Assembly: GCF_027486195.1 (NCBI RefSeq)
Contig: NZ_JAIXPP010000011.1
Span: 58,756-122,755, forward strand
DNA: 64,000 nucleotides
Origin: Novosphingobium sp.
Lineage (GTDB): Bacteria; Pseudomonadota; Alphaproteobacteria; Sphingomonadales; Sphingomonadaceae
Reading direction: 5' to 3'
This document shows, in pieces, positions 41,793 through 51,152 of this stretch. The notes below the pieces were generated by a model. It was given only the letters and a program-made list of their open reading frames with translations, was not told the origin of the DNA and did not search any database. The position numbers and the translations under genes were made by a program. The first letter of the stretch is position 1. Each line of letters begins with the position of its first letter.

Positions 41793-42092
41793 ATGATCGT
41801 CGTGATGGGCACGTTCCGGGTGGCGCAAGAGCATTTCGAGGCGCTGCTGCCGCTGGCGCGCAAGGTGGCCGAGGCGACGCGCGCGGAACAGGGCTGCATC
41901 CAGTACGGCTATGCGCAGGATATCGATGATCCGGCGCTGTTCCATGTGGCCGAGCGCTGGACTGACCGCGATGCGCTGATGGCGCATGCCAAGTCGGCGC
42001 ACATGGCCGAATGGGTTGCGGCGCGCGCCGGGCTTGGCTTCCACGACCGCGTGATCCGGCTTTACGAGACGGATGAGGGCGTGGCGATCTAG
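41793..42092 (+). CDS. Antibiotic biosynthesis monooxygenase (ABM) fold protein, copy 2
   Basis: 99 residues, the same length as copy 1; my hand alignment without gaps gives about 54 identical residues of 99. Shared features include GC[LI]QY.Y..DI.DP..FH..ERWT and AEW.A..GL. It is a tandem duplicate with its own ATG at 41793; the repeated phrase GATGCCTGTAACGCGATG just before it includes part of the end of copy 1. Heterodimer formation is possible since ABM proteins work as dimers, but that is inference. Confidence 0.88.
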   Translation: MIVVMGTFRVAQEHFEALLPLARKVAEATRAEQGCIQYGYAQDIDDPALFHVAERWTDRDALMAHAKSAHMAEWVAARAGLGFHDRVIRLYETDEGVAI

Positions 42093-42131
42093 GCATTAGC
42101 CCTCTCCCCTTGAGGGCAGAGAGCATCATGC

Positions 42132-43490
42132 TCACTCGGCCGGATGCACCGCCCCGATTACCGGCGGTTCCACCCGAGGGCGGCCGCGCATCAGCAGCCG
42201 CCCGATGCGGTTCAGCCTGCCTGTGACCAGCCCATGTTCGGCCATCCAGGCATGGTATTCGCGGTACTTGGCGTCTTCGGCGAGCAGGTGCGCTTCTTCG
42301 GTCTTCGCGCGCCAGAAGTAGACCGCGCTGACGAGACCGAGGATCACGGTGTTGCGGATCGCATCGACCATCGAATGCGTGGTGGTGAGGAACGGCAGCG
42401 TCGAAATCCACCAGAACGCGTTCTTCGACAGATAGGCCGGGTGCCGGGTGAAGGCATAGGGCCCGTTCGTCAGCACGCCGCGATAAGTAAGGTTGGAAAA
42501 GCGCAGGCCGAAAGCGACCGTGGCCCAGGCGTAGATGCCCGTCAGCACGACCATGGCCACCACCCAGATCCATTCGAGCGCGGGCATGCCCTGCAGCCAG
42601 AAGGTCCATTCCGCGCCGTTGGTGCGATAATCGAGCACGCCGCCGCCGCCCATCAGGATGAACGGCGGATAGCAGATCAGCGCCGCGACCCAGCCGCCGA
42701 GGTAGGGGTTGGCGCTGCGGATCTGCGCATCGAGCGGTTTCATCGTGAGGAGATAGCCGACCATGGCGATCTGCACGTCGACCAGGAACATCGTCTCGAT
42801 CAGCGCATTGCCCAGCGCAAGCGGATCGCCGAGCACCGCAGCGTAGTTCATCTGCACGACGTTGCCGAAGCCGCCGGGGATGATCGAGAACATGAAGGCG
42901 CAGAAGAAGCCCTTCACCGCCCAGGCGCGCCAATGATGCGCCACTTCGGCGCGGTCATAGGTCTCGCGCCCGATCAGCATCGCGCCGAAATGCCATGAGG
43001 CATCGCGCGGATTGACCAGCACGCGGTCGAGCCAGAGCACATAGGGGATCGTGCCGATGAACAGCAGCGGGGCGAGGCCCGAGATCACGTCCATCGCGAA
43101 CAGATACTGGCCGCGCCAGTACCAGCGGCACAGGCAATAGACGAAGCCCAGCAGCGACCATGTCGCCCACAGGCCTGCCACCTTGGTGATCGAGATATCG
43201 ACCACATCGCGCAAGGGGCGCGGATTGGCCCAGTCGATGCCGGTGGATGCGCGCAGGTGCACTTTATCCACCAGGAGCGACCATGCGACCATCGGCAGGC
43301 CGGAGAACATCATCGCCGCCAGTGCCGCACTGGGCCCGGCGAGCGGTTCATGCGGCCCCGGCAGGGCCAGCGCCTCGGCAATGCCGGCCCAGTTGCGACA
43401 CAGCAGGACCCACAGCGCAAGGCCGACCAGACCGGACAGGCCGACTCCCGCCGAGACATCGCTGGCAGGCCTGGATGCAGGAGCGTTCAT
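42132..43490 (-). CDS. Integral membrane methyltransferase, isoprenylcysteine/phospholipid methyltransferase-like
   Basis: 452 residues with about nine or ten membrane helices. The C-terminal ICMT/PEMT domain is recognised by LTNGPYAFTRHPAYLSKNAFWW and YFWRAKTEEAHLLAEDAKYREY, which hold the RHPxY and E-x2-H/L-x5-Y-x-Y elements binding SAM and the lipid. The long N-terminal membrane region (about 300 residues) is unusual compared with the short NnrU/ICMT proteins of about 200. The substrate is unknown. It is downstream of bamB on the same strand after about 70 bases. Confidence 0.8.
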   Translation of the reverse strand: MNAPASRPASDVSAGVGLSGLVGLALWVLLCRNWAGIAEALALPGPHEPLAGPSAALAAMMFSGLPMVAWSLLVDKVHLRASTGIDWANPRPLRDVVDISITKVAGLWATWSLLGFVYCLCRWYWRGQYLFAMDVISGLAPLLFIGTIPYVLWLDRVLVNPRDASWHFGAMLIGRETYDRAEVAHHWRAWAVKGFFCAFMFSIIPGGFGNVVQMNYAAVLGDPLALGNALIETMFLVDVQIAMVGYLLTMKPLDAQIRSANPYLGGWVAALICYPPFILMGGGGVLDYRTNGAEWTFWLQGMPALEWIWVVAMVVLTGIYAWATVAFGLRFSNLTYRGVLTNGPYAFTRHPAYLSKNAFWWISTLPFLTTTHSMVDAIRNTVILGLVSAVYFWRAKTEEAHLLAEDAKYREYHAWMAEHGLVTGRLNRIGRLLMRGRPRVEPPVIGAVHPAE

Positions 43491-43559
43491 GGCCCCGGTG
43501 TTAACGAGGACCTATGAGAAAATCGTTTATGCGCCGGCAAGAACTGAGAATGCCTCCGA

Positions 43560-44912
43560 TCAACGGAACGCGGTGATGTGCCCGCTGTCATCAAGGACGT
43601 AGAGCACCCCGCCCGCGACAACCGGTGCCAGCGTGACCGGCGCGCCGAGCTTGGCGTAGCGCTTGACCGCCCCATCCGTGACCGAAGCGGCAAGCAATTC
43701 GCCTTCCGAGTTGGCCATCCACAGCCGGTCGCCCGCAAGCACAGGGCCGGTGAAGAAGATCGGGCCCTTCTTCTTCTTGACGCTGCGATAGGCCTTCATC
43801 TGCGCGATCCAGCGCACCTTGCCGGTCGCCTTGGCGATGCACAGGAGCTTGTCTTCGTCGGTCAGCGTGAAGATCCAGTCGCCCGCCACCGCCGGGGTTG
43901 AAATGCCGGCGAGGTTGAGTTCCCACACGCGCTGGCCGGTCACGAGTTCGTAGGCGGCCATGCGCCCGCCCTGGCCGAGCGCATAGACGCGGCCGCTCTC
44001 GATGATCGGATCGGCGTCGATGTCGGTCAGCGTCGAAACCGAAGTCGCGATGCTGGTGCGCGCAAGGGCGTCGGACCACAGCTGGCGCCCGTTTTCGTAG
44101 CGGTAGGCGACGAGTTCACCCGAGCTGTAGCCCGCGACGATCGTGCCCTGCCCGGCCGCTGCCGCTGCCACGCCAAACACGCCGGTCTGCGCGACCGAGC
44201 CGGATTCGCTCCACAGCTGCGTGCCGTCCGCCACGTTTAGCGCGACGATCTGGTTGTCCTGCGTCATCACATAGACGCCGCCGAACGCGATCGTCGGGCT
44301 GCCGCGCAGCGGACCTGCGGGCTTCACGCGCCACAGCACCTTGCCGCTCGCCGCCTCGATCGCCGCGACTTCGCCGAGCCCGGTGGTGATGAAGACCTTG
44401 CCATCGTTGTAGGCCGCGCCGCCGCCGAACACCGAGGCGTTTGCTGAGGGCAGGCGGAATTCCGTCTTCCACTCCTCGTGCCCGCTGGCCGCATCGAAGG
44501 CGCGGACCATGCCTTCGGTGTCCATCACATAGAGCTTGCCGCCGCCAATCACCGGCGCTGCCGCGAGGCGCTGCTTGGGGCTCGATCCGGCGATGCGGGT
44601 AACCCACAGCTTGCGCGGCTGCTGCGCCAGCGCGAGGTGGCCGTAGGACTTGGACGCCGTGCCGCCTGCCTGCGCCCAATCGGGATTGGGTTCGGCCACC
44701 GGCAGCACCACATCGAGGACCGACATGCCCTCATCGACCTTGGTGCCGGCCTCGATCTTCGAAAGGATCGGGATGCGCACGCCCACGGTCGGCGTCGACT
44801 TGGTCTTGCCCTTGGTGATCCCGCAGCCGCTGAGCGCCAGCGCGAGCACCACTGCCGCGGAAACGGCATAGCGTCGGATCGCCAAAGGTCGGCTGCGACG
44901 TGCTGCGGTCAT
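43560..44912 (-). CDS. bamB: Outer membrane protein assembly factor BamB
   Basis: About 450 residues. Lipoprotein signal with lipobox ALALSGCG, then an eight-bladed PQQ-type propeller with repeats such as KLYVMDTEGMVRAFDAASGHEEW, VFITTGLGEVAAIEAASGKVLW and YVMTQDNQIVALNVADGTQLW. BamB helps the BAM complex insert outer-membrane barrels. Start ATG 44912 is preferred over 44927 five codons upstream, although neither has a strong ribosome binding site. The YfgM-like gene is directly upstream, as in many proteobacteria; der, often downstream, is not here. Confidence 0.92.
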   Translation of the reverse strand: MTAARRSRPLAIRRYAVSAAVVLALALSGCGITKGKTKSTPTVGVRIPILSKIEAGTKVDEGMSVLDVVLPVAEPNPDWAQAGGTASKSYGHLALAQQPRKLWVTRIAGSSPKQRLAAAPVIGGGKLYVMDTEGMVRAFDAASGHEEWKTEFRLPSANASVFGGGAAYNDGKVFITTGLGEVAAIEAASGKVLWRVKPAGPLRGSPTIAFGGVYVMTQDNQIVALNVADGTQLWSESGSVAQTGVFGVAAAAAGQGTIVAGYSSGELVAYRYENGRQLWSDALARTSIATSVSTLTDIDADPIIESGRVYALGQGGRMAAYELVTGQRVWELNLAGISTPAVAGDWIFTLTDEDKLLCIAKATGKVRWIAQMKAYRSVKKKKGPIFFTGPVLAGDRLWMANSEGELLAASVTDGAVKRYAKLGAPVTLAPVVAGGVLYVLDDSGHITAFR

Positions 44913-44939
44913 GTCCTCAAATCCCATCCCGAAAATCCA

Positions 44940-45695
44940 TTATTGTCCCTGACCGCCATTCGCGGCGGCGGCCGGATTGTCCACGGCATCCACGCCGAGT
45001 TGCCCGGCAAGCTGCCGGGTGCGCCGGCGCAGCGTATCGGGCACGGCCTTGTCCTTGGCGATCGAGGCCAGCAGCGCGCCCGCCGCCTCGGTCTTGTTCT
45101 GCTTGAGGTAGGCGAGCGCGACAAGTTCACCGGCGCTGCCGAACCACGGCTTGCCCGGCACCGCGAGCGGCTTCAGCCGGTCGATCACGGTCTGCGGCGG
45201 CAGCTTGTCGAAATTGGTCGCCACCTCGCGCACCGTGGCGAGATCGCGGTAGGGGCCCGGCAGCGAGCCATCGGCAGAAACTGCCGCAAACATCTTGGCA
45301 GCGTCATCGGCCTTGCCGGCCTGCTCGGCAATCCCGGCATCGGTGATCTGCACCGCCGCGCGGTAACCCGGGGTGCCGGTCTTGGCGAGCGGATCCATGC
45401 CCTGCTTTGCGGTCTGGTTGCGGCTGGCCTCCAGCGCGTCGAGCGCGGTCACGAAAGCCTCGCTCTGCTTGTCCCGCACGCTTGCGGCATGCTCGGTATA
45501 CCACAACCAGCCGCCGAGCCCGATGAGGCCGCCGACGACCAGCGCCATGATCGGCCGCCCGCGCGTGCGCAGCAAAGTGAACAGCTGATCCTCGCGCAGT
45601 GCATCATCGACCTCACGCAGGAAGGTTTCCTGTGCGGCAGCGTCCTTGCTGTTCGCGGGGGAGGGGGCAGATGGAGTGTTCGGAGTGAGAGCCAA
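44940..45695 (-). CDS. YfgM-like tetratricopeptide protein with one membrane anchor
   Basis: About 251 residues. A short cytosolic part (ETFLREVDDALREDQLFTLLRTRG) precedes a single membrane helix (PIMALVVGGLIGLGGWLWY) and a periplasmic TPR-like helical domain of the YfgM/TPR_21 group. YfgM assists handover of exported proteins from SecYEG to periplasmic chaperones. No ATG is available in the right place; I use TTG at 45695 giving MALTPNT, which has GAAAG upstream, while another TTG at 45755 is possible. It is followed by bamB after 27 bases. Confidence 0.82.
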   Translation of the reverse strand: MALTPNTPSAPSPANSKDAAAQETFLREVDDALREDQLFTLLRTRGRPIMALVVGGLIGLGGWLWYTEHAASVRDKQSEAFVTALDALEASRNQTAKQGMDPLAKTGTPGYRAAVQITDAGIAEQAGKADDAAKMFAAVSADGSLPGPYRDLATVREVATNFDKLPPQTVIDRLKPLAVPGKPWFGSAGELVALAYLKQNKTEAAGALLASIAKDKAVPDTLRRRTRQLAGQLGVDAVDNPAAAANGGQGQ

Positions 45696-45806
45696 GACTG
45701 CGCTTTCAGGTCGTTGGGTTAACGAATGCGGCTGTTTAGCAGGGGGGCCTGCCAATTCAACCGCTTTGACATGGCCGGTTTGCCATGGGGATACTGTCCG
45801 GCAGCT

Positions 45807-46973
45807 TTACGGAAATGATGGCAGCCCCAGAGCGGCGGCATAGAGGGCCGCGTGCCGGCGTGCCATCACGCCCTCGTCGAACTGCTCGTGCGCGCGCAGC
45901 TGGTTGGCGGCGCCCACCCGGCGGCGCAGCGTCTCGTCCTGAGCCAGCTGCGCCAGTGCCGCCGCCAGCGCGGCCTCGTCGCCCGGCGCAGTGATGAAGG
46001 GTGCGTTATGCGCCGAAACGATATCCGCCACATCGCCCACCGCCGGGCTTGCCACGGCAAGGCCAGCCGCCATTGCCTCGACCACCGAAAGCGGGAACTG
46101 CTCGCTGTCGGAAGACAGCGCGAAAAGATCGAACAGTGCGGTCGCCTCGGCCGGTTTCACCACGAAGCCCGGCAGATGGACGCGGTGCCCGATCTCGAGC
46201 CGCAGCGCTTCGGCCATGATCGCCTCGCGCTCGGGCCCCTCGCCCACGATCACCAGCTGCCATTCCTCCGGCAGCGCACGGAAGGCGCGCACCAGCCGGG
46301 GCAGCGCCTTGACCGGGCGCAGGCCGGCAAGCGTCCCCAGCCATTTCTCCCCCGGTCGCTTGACCACACGGGGCAGGGCATCGGGGCGCACGCGCTTTGC
46401 CTTGGCGGGGTCGTAGTCCTTGACCGGTATGCCGTTGCCGATGCGGTGTACCCGCGCGGCGGGCTGGTGCCACACCTCGAGCGCCACGCGCTCAAGCTGG
46501 CGCGAAGGCACGATCAGCGCGCTTGCCCGGGCCAGCGCGACGCGGCGATACCAGTTGCGCGAGGGCTTGAGCTTCTGCGCCTCGTCGGCGTTGAACCCGT
46601 CTTCGTGATGGATCAGCGGGGCGAGGCCCAGCGTGGGCGCAAACATCGCATGTGCCATCGCCGCATCCATCGCGCCCCAGTTGTAGGTGAGGATCAGGTC
46701 GAAGCCCTGCATCGCGCGCGCCAGCGTCTGCAACCGGCGCACACCGAAGCGGCCTTGCAGCGGCGGAAAGCCAAACGGGAAATGCACCGGAAGCCCCGGA
46801 TCGAGCTGCGCCCGCGCGCCCAGCGCCCCCGGCTGGGCGGAGACGATGCTGTGATCGACCGCCTTGCCGAACCAGTTGATCAGGCTGGTGCTGCGCCGCT
46901 CCTTGCCCCCCGCGTCGAAGGTCGAATGCAGGTGGAGAAAGTGGAGCCGCTTGCCGGGCGCCGGTTTGCTCAT
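45807..46973 (-). CDS. GT4-type glycosyltransferase
   Basis: 388 residues with a GT-B fold. The N-terminal domain starts RLHFLHLHSTFDAGGKERR (acceptor-side Gly-rich loop). The C-terminal Glycos_transf_1 domain has GTLAGLRPVKALPRLVRAF, VIVGEGPEREAI, LPGFVVKPAEATALFDLFALSSDSEQFPLSVVEAMAAGLAV with the E-x7-E nucleotide-sugar motif. The acceptor is unknown; exopolysaccharide or lipid glycosylation is likely. Start ATG 46973. It is 22 bases downstream of the alpha/beta hydrolase gene on the same strand. Confidence 0.9.
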   Translation of the reverse strand: MSKPAPGKRLHFLHLHSTFDAGGKERRSTSLINWFGKAVDHSIVSAQPGALGARAQLDPGLPVHFPFGFPPLQGRFGVRRLQTLARAMQGFDLILTYNWGAMDAAMAHAMFAPTLGLAPLIHHEDGFNADEAQKLKPSRNWYRRVALARASALIVPSRQLERVALEVWHQPAARVHRIGNGIPVKDYDPAKAKRVRPDALPRVVKRPGEKWLGTLAGLRPVKALPRLVRAFRALPEEWQLVIVGEGPEREAIMAEALRLEIGHRVHLPGFVVKPAEATALFDLFALSSDSEQFPLSVVEAMAAGLAVASPAVGDVADIVSAHNAPFITAPGDEAALAAALAQLAQDETLRRRVGAANQLRAHEQFDEGVMARRHAALYAAALGLPSFP

Positions 46974-46995
46974 GCCCTGCCGATCACTCTGCCGA

Positions 46996-47883
46996 TCACC
47001 CTGCACGCGCCAGCAGCCGCGCGATCGCAGCTATGGATTCGTCCTCGTCCAGCGTCGGCGCATGGCCCACGCCGGCGATAGTGACGAGTTCGGCCGCAGG
47101 CGCCCGCGCAGCCATCCGCGCGGCAACATCGGCGGAGAGAATATCCGAATGCGCGCCCCGCAGCACCAGCAGCGGGCGCGTCGCCAGCGCATCGTAGAGC
47201 GCCCACATCGTCTCGGGCGCGGGGGCTGGCCCTTGCTCCGCTTCGAACGCCTCGGAGATGTTCATGTCGTAATCGAACACGATGCGACCGCCGGTGCCGA
47301 TCACCATGCAGCGCTTGGCGAGGCGCAGCCAGTCGGGCAGTTCCCACGCGGGATAGATGTCGCGATTGGCTTCCTGCAGCGCCCGCGCGGCATGAACCCA
47401 GGTCTCGTAGCTGCGCCCCTGCCCGACATATTCGCGGATGCGTGCAAGGCCGGCGGGTTCGATCTCCGGGCCAACGTCGTTGATCACCGCCGCCGCGATG
47501 CGCCCCGGATTGGCGGCGCAGAGCAGCATCGTCATCAGCCCGCCCAGCGACGTGCCGATGGCAATGAAGCGCTCGATCCCTTCCGCCGCCAGCAGCGCCT
47601 CGACATCGGCGACATAATGCGCCGGAGTGTAGGTCATCGGATCGCGCGCATAATCGCTGTCGCCGCGCCCGCGCATGTCCGGGCAGATCACGCGCCATTC
47701 CCCGGCCAGACGCTCGGCCAGCGCCTCGAAATCGCGGGCATTGCGGGTCAGCCCCGGCAGGCACAGCACAGGGGGGCGATCCGTGTTGCCCGGATAATCG
47801 CGGAAATGCAGCCGGAGGCCGTCGCTGCTTGACCAGCTGCGATCTTCCCAGCGCTTTTCGCCGGCTTTCAGCGCCTCTGCCAT
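46996..47883 (-). CDS. Alpha/beta hydrolase
   Basis: 295 residues. The fold is marked by VLCLPGLTRNARDFEAL (oxyanion HG-like loop with G-L-T), MRGRGDSD, the nucleophile elbow GTSLGG (Ser), and VGHAPTLDEDE with the catalytic His; the Asp is probably in LRGAHSDILS. It is a cytoplasmic esterase/lipase-like enzyme with unknown substrate. The ATG at 47883 begins MAEALKAGEKRW; eleven extra in-frame codons upstream add nothing conserved. Divergent from selO. Confidence 0.88.
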   Translation of the reverse strand: MAEALKAGEKRWEDRSWSSSDGLRLHFRDYPGNTDRPPVLCLPGLTRNARDFEALAERLAGEWRVICPDMRGRGDSDYARDPMTYTPAHYVADVEALLAAEGIERFIAIGTSLGGLMTMLLCAANPGRIAAAVINDVGPEIEPAGLARIREYVGQGRSYETWVHAARALQEANRDIYPAWELPDWLRLAKRCMVIGTGGRIVFDYDMNISEAFEAEQGPAPAPETMWALYDALATRPLLVLRGAHSDILSADVAARMAARAPAAELVTIAGVGHAPTLDEDESIAAIARLLARAG

Positions 47884-47962
47884 TGTCTCTACTGCCTGAG
47901 CCCCGCACATAAACAAAAGGGGCGCGCTTGCACGCCGCCCGCTTCACCCCCACTATCGCGCG

Positions 47963-49390
47963 ATGCAGCAAAGCCCGCAAGACGCGATCTACCGCCCAAG
48001 CCCTTATCAATCGGCTCCCCGCATTCTGGATCTCGCCGCATGGATCGGCGATCCCGTCGCCCCGGCAGACTTTCCCGAAACCAGGCTGCGCTTCCGCAAC
48101 CAGCGCGCGGCGGCCGAAGTTGGCCTTGCCGGGCTGACCGACGCGGAATGGATCAGCCACATGGGCCGCTTCACCCCGCTGGAGGGCAACCTCCCCCACC
48201 CGCTCGCGCTGCGGTATCACGGCCACCAGTTCCAGGTGTACAATCCCGATCTCGGCGACGGGCGCGGCTTCCTCTATGCGCAGATGCTCGATGGGCAGGG
48301 CCGCCTGATGGACCTCGGCACCAAGGGTTCGGGCCAGACGCCGTGGAGCCGGCAGGGCGACGGCCGCCTCACCCTGAAGGGCGCGATGCGCGAAATCCTC
48401 GCGACCGAGATGCTCGGCGCGCTTGGCGTGAACACCAGCCGCACCTTCTCGGTGATCGAAACCGGCGAAGCGCTGTGGCGGGGCGACGAGCCCTCCCCCA
48501 CGCGCTCGGCGGTGATGGTGCGGCTCAGCCACGGCCACATCCGCATGGGCACGTTCCAGCGGCTGGCCGCGCTGGGCGAGGCGGACAATATGGCCGCGCT
48601 CGTCGGCTATTGCCTCGGCAATTTCCCCGGACCGAGCGGGCCGGAAGGCGCGAGCCCGGCTGCACGCCTGCTGCATCAGGTTGTCGAACGCATGGCCGAT
48701 ATGGCCGCGAGCTACATCGTCGCCGGCTTTGTTCACGGCGTGCTCAACACCGACAACATGAACGTGACGGGTGAGAGCTTCGACTACGGCCCGTGGCGCT
48801 GGCTGCCCCGCTGGGACCCCGCCTTTACCGCCGCCTATTTCGACAGCAGCGGGCTCTATGCCTTCGGGCGGCAGGTGCAGGCGATCCACTGGAACTGCGG
48901 CCAGCTCGCGGTCGCGCTGCGCACGCTGGAGGAAGCCCCGCCGCTGATTGCCGCGCTCAATACCTTCGAGGATCACTACCGCGCCGCCATGGCCCGCCGC
49001 TGGTGCTGGCGGCTCGGCCTCGTGCCGCGCGGGATCGAGGAGGATACCGCGCTGATCAGCCTGTGCGAACAGGCGATGAGCGAAAGCGGCGAAGGGCCGG
49101 ATGCATTCTTCTTCCGCCATCGGGCCAATCGGAGTGGGGCCGGCCGGGGAGAGGCCGGTGGTGCGCTCGGCGAAGCCCTCGCCGCTTACGAACCCGGCGC
49201 CGACACCCATCCCTATTGGGACGATCCCGCCCCGCAATCCATGCTGATCGACGAGGTCGAGGCAATCTGGGCACCGATTGCCGAAAGCGACGACTGGTCC
49301 TTGCTCGAAGCCAAGATCGCCGCCTTGCGCCGCATGGGCGAGGCGCACGGCGCGCCGCCAGCTCCCGCCGGGCACAAGGGGCATCCCTGA
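47963..49390 (+). CDS. selO: Protein adenylyltransferase SelO (YdiU family)
   Basis: 475 residues of the SelO pseudokinase family: RYHGHQFQVYNPDLGDGRG, DLGTKGSGQTPWSRQGDGRLTLKGAMREILATEML (in the nucleotide-binding lobe, about 105-150), and FVHGVLNTDNMNVTGESFDYGPWRWL, which supplies the active-site Asn/Asp. SelO binds ATP in flipped orientation and AMPylates proteins in redox homeostasis. At 475 residues it is close to the family length and there is no C-terminal selenocysteine or CxxU-like end (the tail is PPAPAGHKGHP). Divergent from the alpha/beta hydrolase gene. Confidence 0.95.
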   Translation: MQQSPQDAIYRPSPYQSAPRILDLAAWIGDPVAPADFPETRLRFRNQRAAAEVGLAGLTDAEWISHMGRFTPLEGNLPHPLALRYHGHQFQVYNPDLGDGRGFLYAQMLDGQGRLMDLGTKGSGQTPWSRQGDGRLTLKGAMREILATEMLGALGVNTSRTFSVIETGEALWRGDEPSPTRSAVMVRLSHGHIRMGTFQRLAALGEADNMAALVGYCLGNFPGPSGPEGASPAARLLHQVVERMADMAASYIVAGFVHGVLNTDNMNVTGESFDYGPWRWLPRWDPAFTAAYFDSSGLYAFGRQVQAIHWNCGQLAVALRTLEEAPPLIAALNTFEDHYRAAMARRWCWRLGLVPRGIEEDTALISLCEQAMSESGEGPDAFFFRHRANRSGAGRGEAGGALGEALAAYEPGADTHPYWDDPAPQSMLIDEVEAIWAPIAESDDWSLLEAKIAALRRMGEAHGAPPAPAGHKGHP

Positions 49391-49500
49391 TTTCCCGCGG
49401 CGGGGTTTCTTGTTTGGTTACCACTCCCATGCCATAGGCCGCACACGCAAGCGGCTCCAAGCCGCTCCAGAGGCAAGGCAGAGGAAGGCCCCGCGCACCC

Positions 49501-50916
49501 GTGTCCACCGGCGAACTCGTCTCGTTCGAACCCGCGACCGGTTCGGAACTGTGGCGTGGCCGGATCGGCGACGTCGATGACGTGATCGCACGCGCGCGCC
49601 GTGCCTGGCCGCTCTGGGCCGCGCAGCCGCTTTCCACCCGCATCGAACTGCTGCGCCGCTTCGCCAACGAAGTGCGCAAGGAATCGGACAAGCTCGCCGA
49701 TCTGATCGCCCGCGAAACCGGCAAGCCGCTGTGGGAAGCGCGCGGCGAAGTTGATGGCGTGGTAGACAAGGTCGAAGTCTCGGTGCGCGCTTATGCCGAG
49801 CGCACGTCGCAGCGAAAACTCGATGGCGCGCTGAATGGCACGTCCGCCGTGCGGCACAAGCCGCATGGCGTGGTCGCGGTGATCAGCCCCTACAACATGC
49901 CCGCGCTGCTTCCCGCCGCGCAGATCATCCCCGCGCTGATTGCCGGCAATGTCGTGGTGTTCAAACCGTCGGAGAAGGCCCCCGCCACCGGTGATATGCT
50001 CACCCGCTGCTTCCACCGCGCCGGCATATCCGCCGCCGTGGTGCAGGTGCTGTTCGGCGGGCCAGAGCAAGGGCAGGCGCTGGCGATGCACGACGGGGTG
50101 GACGGCGTGCTGTTCACCGGCTCCGCCCATGCCGGGGTCTCGATCAATCGCAAGCTCGCGTCCAATCCGGGCAAGGTCGTCGCGCTCGAACTGGGCGGCA
50201 ACAATCCGATCGTGGTGTGGGACACGCCCAAGATCGTCGATGCCGCCGCGATCGTGGTGCAATCGGCCTTCACCAGCGCGGGTCAGCGTTGTTCCTCCGC
50301 GCGGCGGCTGATCGTCAAATCGACCATGTACGACGCGGTGGTCACCGAAGTCCGCCGCCTCACCGAACGCCTGATCGTCGGCGCACCGTTCGATACGCCC
50401 ACGCCCTTCATGGGCCCGGTGATCGATAACGCCGCCGCCGATGGCCTCACCGAAAGCTTTGTCTATCTCCTTTCCAACGGCGGCCGCGCGATCAAGCACA
50501 TGGCCCGCCTGCGCGAGGATATGCCTTTCGTCAGCCCTGCGATCATCGACGTGACCAAGATCGACGAACGGCCTGATGTCGAGCTGTTCGGCCCGCTGCT
50601 GCAGGTCATCGGCGTGGATGATTTCGACGAAGCGATTGCCGAGGCGAACAACACGCGCTTCGGCCTCGTCGCCTCGCTGGTCGGGGGATCGCCGCAGGAT
50701 TACAACCGCTTCTGGGCCAACATCCGCGCCGGCGTGGTCAACTGGAACCGCCCGACCATCGGCGAAAACGCCGCCGCACCTTTCGGGGGCACCGGCCTTT
50801 CCGGCAACAACCGACCGGGCGGCTACTACATGGCCGATTCGTGCGCCTATCCGGTCTCGTCCGCCGAAATGGAACAGCCGCGCGCGACGATTGGCGTGGG
50901 GCTCAGAGACACCTAG
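49501..50916 (+). CDS. astD: Succinylglutamate-semialdehyde dehydrogenase AstD
   Basis: 471 residues of the aldehyde dehydrogenase superfamily. NAD-binding FKPSEKAPATGDML, VLFTGSAHAG, catalytic Glu in ALELGGNNP (E230) and Cys in SAGQRCSSARR (C264). GNNPIVVWD and the overall length fit AstD, the fourth enzyme of the AST arginine pathway. No astA, astB, astC or astE is in the window, so the pathway context is missing and another aldehyde may be used. Start GTG 49501, with AGAGG ahead of it at longer spacing. Confidence 0.9.
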   Translation: MSTGELVSFEPATGSELWRGRIGDVDDVIARARRAWPLWAAQPLSTRIELLRRFANEVRKESDKLADLIARETGKPLWEARGEVDGVVDKVEVSVRAYAERTSQRKLDGALNGTSAVRHKPHGVVAVISPYNMPALLPAAQIIPALIAGNVVVFKPSEKAPATGDMLTRCFHRAGISAAVVQVLFGGPEQGQALAMHDGVDGVLFTGSAHAGVSINRKLASNPGKVVALELGGNNPIVVWDTPKIVDAAAIVVQSAFTSAGQRCSSARRLIVKSTMYDAVVTEVRRLTERLIVGAPFDTPTPFMGPVIDNAAADGLTESFVYLLSNGGRAIKHMARLREDMPFVSPAIIDVTKIDERPDVELFGPLLQVIGVDDFDEAIAEANNTRFGLVASLVGGSPQDYNRFWANIRAGVVNWNRPTIGENAAAPFGGTGLSGNNRPGGYYMADSCAYPVSSAEMEQPRATIGVGLRDT

Positions 50917-51152
50917 CTTTTCGGATCGGGCAGCGGCAGGGCCGGATCGGCAGGGCCAGCCGGAATGATCGCCAGATTGCGGCTGTTGGCCTGCGAAAGA
51001 TCGGGATCGACCATCAGCTGGCCCTCGATCGCTGCAGTCATTACCGGATCGTGCGCGGGGCCTTCCTCGCCGCCGCGCGTGCGCGGTGCGTCGGCCGAAC
51101 AGGCGGCCAGCGCGGCGATGAGGATCGCGGGCAAGGTGTGACGAAGGCGCAT
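50913..51152 (-). CDS. Small lipoprotein of unknown function
   Basis: 79 residues. The N-terminus MRLRHTLPAILIAALAACSAD is a lipoprotein signal with lipobox LAAC. The mature 60 residues are Pro/Asp/Ala-rich with no recognised domain. The gene ends four bases inside the convergent astD stop region. The clear signal peptide and codon pattern argue for a real gene despite its size. Confidence 0.7.
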   Translation of the reverse strand: MRLRHTLPAILIAALAACSADAPRTRGGEEGPAHDPVMTAAIEGQLMVDPDLSQANSRNLAIIPAGPADPALPLPDPKS

